DNA from: Clarkia xantiana subsp. parviflora
Taxonomy: Eukaryota; Streptophyta; Magnoliopsida; Myrtales; Onagraceae
DNA length: 64,000 nt
Assembly (NCBI GenBank): GCA_036873135.1
Contig: JAPTYO010000007.1
Coordinates: 30,300,763 to 30,364,762 of the forward strand
Direction of reading: 5' to 3'
Every line of letters starts with the position of its first letter. Within the stretch, counting starts at the first letter, position 1. A model generated the notes under the pieces. It was not told the origin of the DNA. It made no database searches and saw only the letters and a list, made by a program, of their open reading frames with translations. The translations under genes were made by a program, and so were the position numbers. Below, in pieces: positions 35,175 through 46,872 of the stretch.

Positions 35175-38100
35175 TTAATCTTCATCATCTGAACTCGAAT
35201 CATCCACTCTACGTTCTGCAATTGCAGGAAAGAGTTTCTGCCGCATATCCACAGCTGGATGGGGCTCCTGACCTTGTTGTCCTTCTCGAGCAGGTGATGC
35301 TTGTGGCCTTAGACTCTCTCTCTTGGCTGCCTTAGCTGCTTCAATTGCTTGTTCCTTAATTTCTCTGCAGACCTTATCTACCATTTGCAAGAAATCACGT
35401 ACTATAGAAAATAGCCGTAGCCCTTCAGATTTCCCTGCATTTCCATGGAAGTAATCTGCTGTGCTCCCCACCAGAGCATTTATCCGCTTTTCTTCATCGG
35501 ACAGCCATGCCACATCAGATTCAGTCTGTTCTGCAAATCTGGTCAGTGCGTCGCAAAATCTCGACGCTTCCTCCATATCTTTTATTTCCGTGCTGAGGAA
35601 ATCCTTAGCTTTTGTCACAGAGTGGTGAAGTTTTGTCACAGCTCCTGACACCATGTCAGCATCGATAACTGCTGCCTTTTTAACATCTTTAAGCTCATCG
35701 CTCAACCCTGAAACTACCTGCCGGTGAAAATAACAATTCAATTAACGTAGAATCACCAGCCTTAGCGATATATTATGTCTTTGTATAGGGTTAAGAACCT
35801 AAAAAAATCTCAACTTTCGGCCATGCTGCTAATTTACGTTTCAACTATCAAATTTGTTGTTTTCCATTATTGTCTCTTAAAATTGACAACAAAAACATGT
35901 TTTTTAAGCATCAAATAAACCTAAACAATGAGCAACAAATCTGATATTTTGAAAAAAAGTGAAAAATAACATGATATGGGTTTATTTGATGCATAGAAAA
36001 CATGTTTTTGTTTCTTAAAACACCACTTTTAACGCCAAAGTCAGCCGGAAGAAGTGGAAAACAAAAAATCTGATAGTTCGAACACCGAATATCAACATTT
36101 AAATCCGGAACAATGATTAGCAACTTGACATATAGTTGGGACTGTATTTTTACCTGCAGGCCTAAGTTATGGAGATGCTCCGCGCTATCATGCTTGGTGT
36201 CCTCCAAAACGTCATCAGTTTTCATACCGGAGAAACTGCGACTCTCTCTTGCTGTTCGAGCTGCCCGAATTCCTTCAGACCGGATGATCTCCTGGACCAC
36301 AAAATGCAAGAGCGTCGTCTTACCATCTGTGCCTCTTACATCGGCTAACTTCAGGAGTGTGTCCAGCTTGAATGCCTGAGCTCCACCTCGGTATGTACCA
36401 TCATTCATCCTGTTACCCGTTTTCAGGACAGCTTCTAAAAGTTTTAGGAACACTCTGCTGTTTTTCAGTTTACCACAAGCAACCTGCAAGTTATAGTGAG
36501 TTTCAGTAGCTTGATTCTTGGTGTCATGATCCGGCGTAAAATCGTGTTCTTGCTGATATAATGCACGCTATCATGTTTCTTGGGAAATACCTTAACTTTT
36601 TACCTAATTTTTCTACAAATTTTATCATATCGTGTTAGGTATTGTTAAACCAGGCTTACCTCCAAAGTTGCAAGGGATTCTTTGACGGTAACCACTTCCT
36701 CTTGGGCGAGACTCATGAACAACAATGCTTCCATTCGCTTAAAAGCAAATGGAACTTCAATCACGGACTTGAGAAACCTCTCAGCGGGGCCCAGCATTGC
36801 CAATTCGCCATCGTACACCCTGAGTTTCAGTTCCTCTTGCTGGGTTGGAGCCATTTTCAGAACGGTCTGGAGAAGCTCAACAGGAAGCGTAGTTCCTACT
36901 CAACCACATCGAGTAACATAAGAGTAAGTTACCATTTGTTGCACACTAAGGTACTGCATTGTAGAGATAATATAAGTGTTTTTATACTTAGTATTTACCT
37001 TCTTGTAGGCATTCGACGAATTCAGATGTTGTCACGTTCAGGGCCCTCAGAAGAATCGAAAGGTTTTGTGCTTTTCTGGGATCGATAATCTTGATGTACT
37101 GGATGCCAGTCTCCGTGTTCTCTTTTTTACGATCAGGTTTGTTTTTCTGCGCTGTGGCGTAACCAAACAATGACTCCATCTCCTCCTCGTTGAATCTGCA
37201 TGATCGTTGTGAAATTATTACCCTAAAATCATGATTCATACTCGTATTTTTTTTCTTCAGATCGTTCGAAAGCTCTTACTGGAAGGATCCTGCTTTGATT
37301 TCATTCCAGACCATCTCGTGGTCTCCGGTGGCTGCAACCTTGTCCCAAAAGAACGGCTTTAGCTTCGCCTTTGGAGCATCGTGATCTCCATTGGGATCGT
37401 CTAATTCACCCGATAAACTAGCCCCTCGAGAATGCCGCCTAGGTGGAAGTGGGGCCCCCTTGCCAGGTGGCGGTGGAGGACGGGCACCACCTTTCATAGG
37501 TGGCGGTGGTGGCCCTGGCGGACGTGGCCCTTTCGGTGGCGGAGGTGGTGGCGGTCCAGGCGGCGGTGGTGCAGGAGGTGCTGGTGCTCGAGGTGCCGGA
37601 GCCATCATACCTTCCTTACCTGGTGGCGGTTTTAATGGCGGGATTGAATCCGATGATGTTGCTATTGTTGCTGCAGCAGCGGAAGAGCCGAGAAACTTCG
37701 GGTCGGGGTTGCCCGATACCGACAGCAGTGGTGCATTTACGGCAGCTGGATTCGATTGCTGCCTGCTTGGAGAACCTATAAAAATCGAGATCGATAATGT
37801 CAGAAATATGATACAGTGGAATATTAATTTGAGATGTGGATTTATATCGTACTGATCAACTTGATCGGGCTATCGTCTTCATCATCGTCGGAGCTAGAGT
37901 TCTTCTTCGACCGGCCAGCTAGGCAACAACAACAAAAGACTATTAAGGCGAAGAAAAAGGTCCCGGCAGCGGTTGAAGCAATGGCAATAGTTAGTATTCT
38001 AGCATGTTCCTCGGCCTCCTGAAATGCCTCATCTTCAGCTTGTTCCTCGGTTGCCGCCGCTTTCTTCGGTTTATCGGGTTTGGAGGACTTTTTGGGAGGC

Positions 38101-39216
38101 GGGGGTGAATCTGCCGATTCTTTCGAGGTTGATGATGAATTTTTTGAAGGAGGTGGAGAGTTGGTTTCAGACCCTTTTTTAGACTTCTTAGTTGCTGAAG
38201 ATGGGCTAGGGCTCGGGGTAGAGTTCTTCTTAGACGTAGATGAGGATGAATCCGGGGCGGACCCCGATGATTTTGCAAGGCTTCTTCGGGATGGAGAATC
38301 AGGTTGTTCAATGATAGGGAATAACCATTGCAAGGAAGTTGGCTGCTTGGTGGGCAAGTAACCCCGAAGCTTGTAATGCAAGCAATCTAAGAACTTATTC
38401 TCTGCAATTTTCGTCACTCCGACCGTTTCTTCCACCTCATTCTGGCAATGCATCCAGGTTTGTTGTATCTGTTACAACAATAGCTAATCAATTTTAATTT
38501 TTTTTTTAAGTGTTTAAGGTTTTTGTGCAATATTTTTTTTAAGACTTTTGGTGCAATTTGTTGACTTTTGGTGCATCTGTTTGTTGACCGTTAAGTACAC
38601 ATATGCAAGTCACATGACTTTTCCCGAAGTTTCATTTTTGCTCGATTTAGTCTCCCAATTTATATCCCTAACTTTTGCTTTTTTGCAATTTAGACCTTAA
38701 AAAACTCAATCAGATTCTAGGTTAAAATCGACCCAGGCAGGTTGGACCCTGGTTGTGATCAACGGTTTTTTTTTAGAGAATTGCAAAAATCAAAAGTTAG
38801 AAACATAAATTGAGAGACTAAATCGAGCGAAATAAGAAACTTAGGGAGAAGTCACGTGACTTGCACATGAGTACTTATCGATTAGCATTAATGTTCAATT
38901 AACGGATTAACCAAAAGTCTACAAAATGCAAAACATATTGAATCAAAAGATTAAAAAAATATTGCATTAAAAGTCATCTTATACCAAACATCTGACACAA
39001 AAACGTTTTAACCATTTTATAATGATGCTGATCCAACAAATAGAAAAGAACAGGGGAAAAGCATTATACTCTGTTTTTGTCCAGTGGCTTGTGGCGGACC
39101 CCATGGCGGAGAAACGACACCGGAGCTCGAATTCTACGTTCGGAGCTGCCGGAGGCTAACGCAAAAAGCACAACCAAGAAAAGAGCCAAAGAGCTATTAC
39201 TGCCTCTCGTTCCCAT
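35175..39216 (-). CDS. class I formin (FH1/FH2 actin nucleator)
   Basis: Formins nucleate and elongate actin filaments; plant class I members span the plasma membrane and link it to the cytoskeleton. Seven exons join in phase: 39070-39216, 37853-38468, 37280-37775, 36999-37195, 36660-36895, 36154-36483 and 35175-35717, giving 854 aa. Exon 1 encodes a signal peptide ([20 protein letters not shown]). Then come a Ser/Lys/Pro-rich extracellular part, a membrane helix at about 207-231 ([20 protein letters not shown], then CCCC), an FH1 polyproline region at about 310-370, and FH2 from about 396 ([10 protein letters not shown]) with [20 protein letters not shown]. The C-terminus is acidic (DDSSSDDED). 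Intron 1 carries a foldback transposon that separates the signal exon from the rest. The start at 39216 was chosen because it yields a signal peptide and a phase-0 splice; exon 1 is the least certain part. Confidence 0.93.
38510..39020. mobile_element. foldback element in formin intron 1
   Basis: Inverted arms are evident: GCAAGTCACATGACTT near 38605 with its complement near 38855, and CTCGATTTAGTCTCCCAATTT near 38641 with its complement near 38810. Further out, TGCAATATTTTTTTTAAGAC matches the complement near 38960. The centre near 38720-38770 is GC-richer. The style (arms carrying CACGTGACTTGCACATG and AATTTAGTC) resembles the 1891-2527 element. I could not fix a target duplication. Confidence 0.7.
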
Positions 39217-40070
39217 TTATTCTCTTCTCAAGACCCCATTCCCTCTCTTGCCTTCTCATTTAATCGGAATCGGATCGGTGAAATGAAGACGGCCCTGGGA
39301 AGGGAATCAGGTGCCTTGAGAATCGAGAAATAGATGAACGTGGAGGCGGTGATGGCGATGATGATGATGAAGAGAATGTTTTTTTTTGTTGGGAGAATTT
39401 GTGTTGTTGAAAATAGTAAGGTAGCGAAAACAGAGCAAAACACAGAAGGGACGCCTTGAAGGAGACGTAACGAGAACAATGTGGGAGACACCCGTTGTTT
39501 GCCCTTTTTTAATTTTACTTTTATGCCCCTTGTTTTTTTGTTGCATTACGATAATGTTTTCTGACTAAATCTAAACTTTTGCTATTTTTGGGTGTGAGAA
39601 ACGTAAACGAAATGTTGAATAAATTTGACCAATTGACATTTTGTCCAAAAGTATAGAATTCACGTTACAATTTTGTAATACCACCATCATGCATTGGCGG
39701 ATATACATTCAAGAATAGGGGCTTTTATCACCCCATTTTGAAAAGAATATAAAAAAACCCTAAATTCTCATTTTTACTTTAAGAAAGCACTATTAATATC
39801 ATAGAACCTCCTGAAAAAAATGTATCAGCCATTAACATCAAGTACTCTAATGGTTCGGATCACTCTCTGGTTTTTATTAGATCTGTCAACCCGGATCAAT
39901 CCAGATGACACGGATCATGTCAGTATTGTGTATGGTTACCAGGATGCTAACCTGAATCTGAATCGAAGACCAGATTGGGTCAGGTGTCAAAACCCTAACC
40001 AGACCCGGCAAGTTACCATGTCAAGATGGGTCAATCTAAGACTAATTTTTTTTAAAGGCACAATGTTAAA
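39217..40070. other. formin upstream region
   Basis: This stretch holds the promoter and 5' leader of the minus-strand formin. An open frame at 39228-39491 minus lies just upstream of the chosen start and ends before it; it could be leader sequence. The stretch near 39690-39760 (TTGGCGGATATACATT..GGGGCTTTTATCACCCC) looks like a fragment of a GGGGCGGA-type plant repeat. Confidence 0.4.
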
Positions 40071-40110
40071 CTAGATGCTAACCCCGCACACCGCGCGGGT
40101 AAGAAAATCG
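40071..40110 (-). mobile_element. Helitron-type 3' terminus
   Basis: On the minus strand a GC hairpin (CCCGCGC GGT GTGCGGG) is followed by GTTAGCATCTAG and then T in the flank. A short hairpin about 11 nt before a CTAG end with a T beyond it is the Helitron 3' signature. The same AGCATCTAG ending is seen at 57019. The 5' end of this copy should lie at higher coordinates; I could not find it, and the copia element may have interrupted it. Confidence 0.55.
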
Positions 40111-41213
40111 AACTAAAAAATTGAGTTTATCGTTAATTTTTTTTTTTAAAAAAGTAAAATTATTGGAATTAGACTTGAGAGGGAAAAATGGATATTTTCA
40201 TAGCTATAATATTGAAAATTTTATATTTTTTAATTATTAATCTAAAATATTAATATTAAATATATATAGGTTTTATATTATTTATGTAGTTAGATGTATA
40301 TACGTATATATTATATATATTATTACATCCAACTAATGAATATTCTATGTTTAAATATATACTAATTAAAATATAAATGCCCTCAAAGTTGTACAAAATA
40401 ACACCCATCTCCAAACCATATACTCTGTAACCTACAAATGAACATATATTTTTTGGCCAAAACAAATGAATATATTAGAAGGAAAAATAAACTCATATAA
40501 TTTATTTAGAAAATATAAATTCAGAGGAGAATATCGTACATCTATTATAAGCAAAGTACTTAATCGACATAAAAACCATCGATTCACCTAACTCCATCAA
40601 ATTACAGCACAAAGACAATAATACTTTCAATTAAATTCACGTTACATCAATCTCATCGACAAAGTAAAGAAAAACTCGCAAAGTACAATTATAATCGAGA
40701 ATGACTATATTTTTTTGTTTTTGTTTTCACGGAGACATCCCGTTAAGCCTTAGTAATCATCAAATCCTTTTTAGTCATAATCCGCCGTTCTTCAGTACTG
40801 CGAAATATCTGCTGAATAATGAAAATAAATACAAAAAAACTTTAGAATAATCTAAACAAACATGTCATTAACAAAAAAAAAAGTTTGATGATAATGATGT
40901 TGTCTTATTCTTACTTAGTGTTGCTTTGAGACGTGTCTTTTGTTTGGTGTTGAAATTCGTATTCCTTGATCACACCCAATGATATAGACTAATTCGTCTT
41001 GTAAAAATCACGCATTCTCCATTGATGATAGATTCAGAATGTACTCATACGCATTTGAAAACAGTGGTTAAAATCGAGTTGGAACATGAAACACATTTTG
41101 GAGGTAAAAGCTGCCGAGTAATCAAGCAACATTAGAGTAGTCAATTAATTTAAGTGAATCATCAATATAATAAGGCTCACACGATATATGTTGGTTCCAT
41201 ATACACTATATAG
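40111..41213. other. AT-rich non-coding, probably Helitron interior
   Basis: I see no coding sequence. If the terminus at 40071 is real, this stretch is part of a non-autonomous minus-strand Helitron. Confidence 0.35.
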
Positions 41214-41814
41214 TGTTGGATTACGGGGTTGACTACTACGGAAACATAACAACAGGTACATGCCAGTAACCAGAATTACGCAGCAGAAGATGTGCACATA
41301 CCTTAAACCTTTTCCTTAGTCCCAAGGATACTGCTGAGAGAGTTCACGATCCACCGGACAGAACCCGTAGAGGTTCTTGTTAAAGAAGCCCTACGCGGTA
41401 TTAGCTCCACAGCAAAACCTCTGATCGATTCTTGGCAGGGACGGATCTCCGGAGTGTTTTGCTCTAAGCAAATTGGCACACCCTTGGTGGTGCAATATGG
41501 TTCGGCCGAAACTAGTATTAGGGAGGATGGTTTTTCTCTCAAATCACCACTTAGGATGAATTGTGAATTGCCCCCAAATAAAACTCTAACACCCTTTTAT
41601 TTATAGGAAGAGCAAAGTGGACAAAAGTCCACTTTGCCTCTAGTAAGTTCGGTCGGCCTATATTGTATAAGGGAGGCCCAATTTTGGGCCTCTCATGTCA
41701 ATTGAGATTTGGGTCAAGCCAAATTTCCCTAATGTGACATTTACCAAATTTCTTAGGTAACGTATACATATTAATGGGCTACCAATTACGGCGCCCAATT
41801 ATCATATGCTAACA
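41214..41814 (-). repeat. copia 3' LTR
   Basis: The LTR is 601 bp. On the minus strand it begins TGTTAGCATATG and ends ATCCAACA. A TATA box (CCTATAAATAAAAGGG, minus strand) lies at about 41591-41611. The purine tract is directly adjacent. The left flank is TATAG; the matching duplication on the other side is lost. Confidence 0.85.
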
Positions 41815-42937
41815 GCTCCCACTCACCAGAATGGGAGGGTGCCTGTTAATGTATTGTTGTCCAAATCGCATCAACATTTCACTCTTCTGATCCTGCCCCT
41901 GCACCCGAATAGTTCATACGAGGTTTGTTGTGCGACCGACAGATACGACGGGCATCGTGATACTCATCTGTTAGGAGTGTTGTAGCGCCAGCGGAACGTT
42001 GATTCTCTGTCTCAAATCAACCTGTTAAAAACATCAATTTGTATCACGCTGTATCCTAGGTCAACTGTTAATTCTCCAATTGCCCAGTTTCCACATAGGA
42101 ATACTTCTCCAGGGCATCCGCACAAGTATTCACAACCTTAAACTAATATCCAGCTGGTGGCCACCTAGTGAATACAAGAGTCGGTGAATTACAGGTGAAC
42201 TTGACCATCTCCATCGCTCATACCCTTAGTCAAACCAAACAGGTTTCCAAAGACGTGGTAACTTGGCCTTTTTCTTCAGCACTGCGCTCATACGCCGGGA
42301 AGCGAACATTGAGCTGACCTTAGGTATGAGTTCTGAGTCCATGAGGATACTTCAGGTGCCTCTTCATAAGGCTCCCGGGATCAATCACATGCTCGAGGTG
42401 AAGAAGTTTTCTCCCATCCGAATCGCGAGGATTCTAACTAGCACAACCGAGTATGACCTCGTGGTCGAACGTGGCACGCGTAGTATGAAGCACGCGTCGA
42501 TAGCATACCCGATCATCGTCAGGCGTGGGATATGTCAATGATGCTATCGCAGACTTTCATCTGGACCATAATGTGGTTAATGACGAACATAGTTCATCAC
42601 CGGCGAAGTGCAAAATGAAGATCATGTCATGTTACTCCGAAACCAAATGATCATATTTTCATAACCAAGTTTCCCAACTGGTTCTTAGCCAGTCTTGCTT
42701 CGGAAGAGGTCCCCCTCTCCTACAAGACGACCGTGCCCGTGTGACAAAGCATGGTCCACATTCGACATAATTTATGCAGAGGATTGCGTCCTCCTACGAC
42801 TTAGTTTATAGACCGTAAAATCCGATGTAATCAAACATTATGACGTCGATTAATCATAAAATCAAATTGAAATTATTTTATTTATCAAAATATAAATTCC
42901 AATTCATCAAAATGTTATCACAGATACATGCCCACAT

Positions 42938-45060
42938 TTAAACCCTACGCAATCCAAGCAGTTTAACATGCTTTTCAAATGTCTCCTTGCGTAATGGTTT
43001 AGTTAGTGGATCCGCCACCATATCATCAGTGAGCGAGTATTTTAAAGTGATTATATTATCTTCTACCATAGATTTAGCATAATTATATTTCACGTCAATG
43101 TGTTTAGTCCTACTATGGTACTTTGGATTCTTTACTGCCGCAATTGCTGCTTGACTATCAGAGAACACCTTCACAGATTTTTTTTTTTTGGGTAAAAACC
43201 TTCACAGGTTTACTCACAACATCGCCATCAAGCAGCGTAGTAAGAAGCCTTTTCAGCCAGACCACTTCCTGTGCATTTTTAGAGAGAGCAATGAATTCTG
43301 ATTCCATCGTAGACAGCGCGACACAAGATTGCTTCTTGCTCTTCCATGAAATGGCGGCATCAGCAAGGAGAAACACTCCTCCTGTGGTGGACTTACGATC
43401 ATCTGGATCGCCACCATGGTCGGCGTCATTGAATCCGGCCAATTCTAACTTCCTGCCCTCATAGCACAGTACGTAGTCGGCAGTACCTTTCAGATATCGT
43501 ATGATCCGCTTTACAGCTTTTAAATGTTGATAGCCAGGGTCTGATTGGAATCTTGCTAATAGGCCCACAGCATAACAGATGTCTGGACGAGTGCAAAGCA
43601 TGGCGTACATGATACTTCCGACCATGCTTAAATACTCTGCTTTCCTCAAATGTTCACACTCTTGCTGGTTCTTCGGGCCGTCGAGCTTTGACAACGCGCG
43701 CTTGAATACTACCGGCGTTTCCACGGGTTTGGCATCCTGTAATCTAAACATTTTCAACAGTTTGTTGATGTAGGCTTCCTGAGATAGACATAACCTCTGG
43801 ATGACACGATCTCTAGCAATTTTAATGCCTAAGATGTACGTAGCCTCTCCTATGTCTTTCATCTCAAATACAGACTCTAAACAGAACTTTGATTCATGCA
43901 TGAAACTCACATCGTTTGCGGCAATGAGTATGTCATCCACGTACAAAGTTAAGATGACGTACTTAGACCCTGAGGTCTTTGTATACACGCATGGATCCTC
44001 GTGGAGATTCACGAATCTGTTTCCAACGATTTCCTCGTGGAACCTGCGGTACCATTGCCGAGACGATTGTTTAAGACCGTAAATGGATCTTTGGAGTTTA
44101 CAAACTTTATGTTCGTTACCAGGAGTAATGAAACCCTCCAGTTGCTCCATATAGATATCTTCCTCCAGGTTTTCGTGGAGGAATGTGGTCTTAACATTCA
44201 TTTGGTGCGGCTCTAGATCGAGGCATACTACCAGGGCCAGGATTGCCCTGACTGTGGTGTATCGCACAGTTGGTGAGTATGTCTCATCAGAGTCCACTCC
44301 GTGAAGCTGGGTGTAACATTTCGCAACCAATAGAGCTTTGTATCGCTCGACATTTCCATCGGCAGTGAGTTTCAGTTTCAGAACCCACTTCGCCCCTATG
44401 GCCCTACGGTCAGCAGGTAAATAAACTAAAGACCATACCGAATTGGCTTTCATTGAGGCGATCTCATCTTCCATTGCTTTCCTCCATTACTTCGCTTGAG
44501 GTTCTTTCAACGCTTGTTGAACCGTCACCGGTTCGTCAACAGAAGTTAGGGTGAATATTTCACCCTTCTCGATGGGATACTTCTTGGGAGAAGTTCGAAG
44601 CCTTTGACTTTGTCTAGGCTCGTTAATCCCATTTTGATTATGAACATTGCTCCCACTCGGAATAATGCTTCCTATCGGAGCATCACTCCTACTGGGAACA
44701 AGGGCAGTGCTGGAAATCTTGACCTACAACTTTTCTTGGACGACCTCTCGGTCTAGGAACCAAGTTGGTTAATCCACTCCCATTGGGAACAATGGGTAGT
44801 TGTGGCATTATTGGATTTTCATCCAGCGGTCCAGCAACGTGATTATCAGGTTCAACTTGATTCGCACTTGCAGCAACAGTGATTTGTGTGGTAGGATTGT
44901 TTCTTCCCACTGGATTTACAATGAAAATGTCCCCATCTTCATTAACAATTTCATTCACTTGTGTTGCTGCCTCAGATCTCCCACTCGAAGTAAGTGGGAC
45001 CTGACTATCATCGTTATCCTGCTCCAATTCGATCAAGACTTCGTATGTTTTGATTTCACC
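42938..45060 (-). pseudogene. copia reverse transcriptase-RNase H, disrupted
   Basis: Reverse transcriptase motifs are clear: GAKWVLKLK, the catalytic LTLYVDDIL, and TRPDICYAVGLLARF. RNase H follows, with the STTGGVFLL and STMESEFIAL motifs, and its end lies in another frame at 42938-43174 (DSQAAIAAVKNP, TKHIDVKYN). The shift is caused by a 31-bp micro-insertion at 43177-43207. An in-frame TAA lies just before the RT domain near 44490. The upstream linker (44689-45036) is acidic and ends with an RPRGRPRK patch. The element cannot make a working polyprotein. Confidence 0.88.
43177..43198 (-). mobile_element. 22-bp poly(A)-type micro-insertion
   Basis: On the plus strand a run of 13 T followed by GGGTAAAAA is flanked by two copies of CCTTCACAG (43168-43176 and 43199-43207). 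On the minus strand this reads as a short piece ending in a poly(A) tail between 9-bp target duplications. It looks like an extremely 5'-truncated LINE/SINE-type retrotransposition into the copia RNase H. Confidence 0.7.
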
Positions 45061-45189
45061 AAGCGTTGAAAATTCGTCCTCAAGGCATGTAGCGTCTCAT
45101 GTTCTACCACGGCACCATTATCACAAGCTAATTTAAACATGTATCCTCTAAGAGTAGTCATCATACTCTCGGTTCAAATACTTGTTTAA

Positions 45190-46060
45190 TGCGCATGTTA
45201 ATGTCGCATGATGATAAGAATTAACTCGTTATCACTCCTTTTAGCTTTTATGGCGTCGTGTTTGACCGATTTTTTTGATGAAGTGTGTTATCGATATGAA
45301 TGTCTTGCCAAACTTCTCGTTCAAGGCATTTTAGTTGGAGAGTCATTTTACCGGCATCATCCTTTTCATTGGCTAATTCATCCCAAAGACTTATTCATCT
45401 TTGAACTGTGCATTGGGCTTTCGCCTTATGTGTCAATACTTTACGAGCTCATCGTGTAAGCATTGAATGAATTATTCCCAAAAGGGAGGCAAATGAAAAT
45501 TCAGCATTCATTAAAAAAACACTTCATCATTATATTCGTACTTTGAAAACGATGTGTTCCAGTTTTCGAGGTACACGCGCGCGTGACGCCTATTCCAGGT
45601 TTAACCCATGGTATAAATCGTTTCGTTTCCAAAATTCAATTTAATTTAATCCAATCGGTTTCACACATGTTCATTATTACACAATTTATTATATAATGAA
45701 GTATTAACAAATAAGGAATACCAAATCTTTCGATCTATCTACGCAATCGATGGGTTGATTCAGTTTAGTTGTCCCGACTGTGATGACGAAGCATGTGTTT
45801 CGTTTCGTTTCATTCAGCCTCTTTTACCTGGCCGAAATTTTGGTTCTAAACCGTGGGTTGTATTTTCGGATCGTTCCCTTTGATGGGACCTTAAAATTGA
45901 TAAGCAAATCATGCTTCGAATCGAGCAACAATTACTTCATTCAATAACTATGAATCTCGAAATAACCAAAATTTTAGTAACTCAAACGAACATTGAACGA
46001 TAAATGATAATGGTATGGTTCTTGATCTGAAAGCCGCGTATTTGATCCATGCTTGTCGCA
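45190..46060. other. no recognisable gene
   Basis: The open frame at 45208-45459 plus has no recognisable motif. The stretch may be decayed retrotransposon sequence, since it lies between a truncated copia element and another LTR-like region. Confidence 0.35.
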
Positions 46061-46109
46061 TACATAGTCGAGAACTTTGAGTTATGTTGAATGTTTGCAC
46101 ACGAGTCTC

Positions 46110-46285
46110 CTCTGTGGGCTTCTCCTTCTCGGCCTTCTTCTTCGTGGGCTTCTTCTTCCCGGACTTCTACTTCGTGGGATTCTTCTTCCCGGACTTCTAC
46201 TTCGTGGGCTTCTTTGTTCTCGGATCCTCGCTTCCTCTCCTTGGGTACCTGCAAATGGGCACCGGGAGGGGGGGGGGGGGGGTCC
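46110..46285. repeat. 30-bp minisatellite and G15 run
   Basis: The unit TTCGTGGGCTTCTTCTTCCC.. recurs at 46141, 46171 and 46201 (30-bp period, about 3.5 copies). Read on the minus strand it gives Glu-rich repeats in an open frame (45982-46254), which I take as a by-product. Shortly after, at 46268-46282, is a run of 15 G flanked by ACCGGGA and TCCCGGT. Confidence 0.8.
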
Positions 46286-46872
46286 CGGTAAGCCCACTAT
46301 GAAGCTTAAGTGAGTATGAGCTTTAGAGAGAGGTAGTGAGCTTAGAGAAAGAGAGTGATTGATTACCTTCAAATGAGGAGATGAGGTCTCTATTTATAGA
46401 GTTCCTATTGAACCGCCCCGGTACCAGTGATTCGTGGTCCGGTTTTGGCAGGTTCGTAATATAAGTTGGCATTGGCCGTAAATAAGGTGCATTTGACCAC
46501 GGTTCGACCGTTGATAGGTTTATCATATCTAAATTTTGGTGTGTATCCTCCAAGGGCGAGCCCCAGGCGAAACATCGTCCGGGGGTAGGGTTCCTGACGA
46601 GGGGGACTCGTCCGGATGGAGGGGGGGTACCCGCCCGGGTACCTCTAAGGTCTTGCTCGGTCTACTCGAGCAAAGAGGCCCTTGCTTGGGTTGCTCCTGG
46701 GTGATTTTCCACTCGGGGCCTTCCCGAGTGGTTTTCGCCACTCGGGGTGTTTTTCGGGCCTATGTGTTGGGCCTCGCGTGTCCGTGATCCAAATTTCGAA
46801 TTATATTCGGTTATGACCCATTTACCGGGTCCAATTAGTGATATCTTAGGTGTATATCCAATATTGAACATC
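46286..46872 (-). repeat. LTR-like sequence
   Basis: On the minus strand the stretch starts TGTTCAATATTGGATATACACC and contains a strong TATA region (ACTCTATAAATAGAGACC at about 46390-46405), followed by transcript-leader-like purine-rich sequence. It is GC-richer than its surroundings, with CACTCGGG and CGAGTGG repeats near 46700-46745. These are features of a retrotransposon LTR, but I find no primer-binding site, purine tract or partner LTR. Confidence 0.45.

Larger units (their letters stand above)
41214..45190 (-). mobile_element. truncated Ty1/copia retrotransposon
   Basis: In minus orientation, reading from high to low coordinates, the order is: an integrase/RT linker region, reverse transcriptase, RNase H, a non-coding tail, a purine tract (GTGAGTGGGAGC, complement of 41815-41826) and a 3' LTR. 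No gag, protease, integrase core, primer-binding site or 5' LTR is visible, so the 5' half is lost near 45190. The order RT before RNase H without integrase behind it is that of copia elements. Confidence 0.88.

Noticed and set aside
37391..37855. 154-aa Gly-rich frame on the plus strand
   Set aside because: It is antisense to the formin FH1 polyproline exon.
39228..39491. Minus-strand frame with a hydrophobic stretch just upstream of the formin start, possible alternative first exon
   Set aside because: It ends in a stop before the formin start and has no donor that joins exon 2 in phase; the ATG at 39216 gives a signal peptide and a phase-0 junction.
45208..45459. 83-aa plus-strand frame
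   Set aside because: No recognisable motif and situated in decayed retrotransposon sequence.
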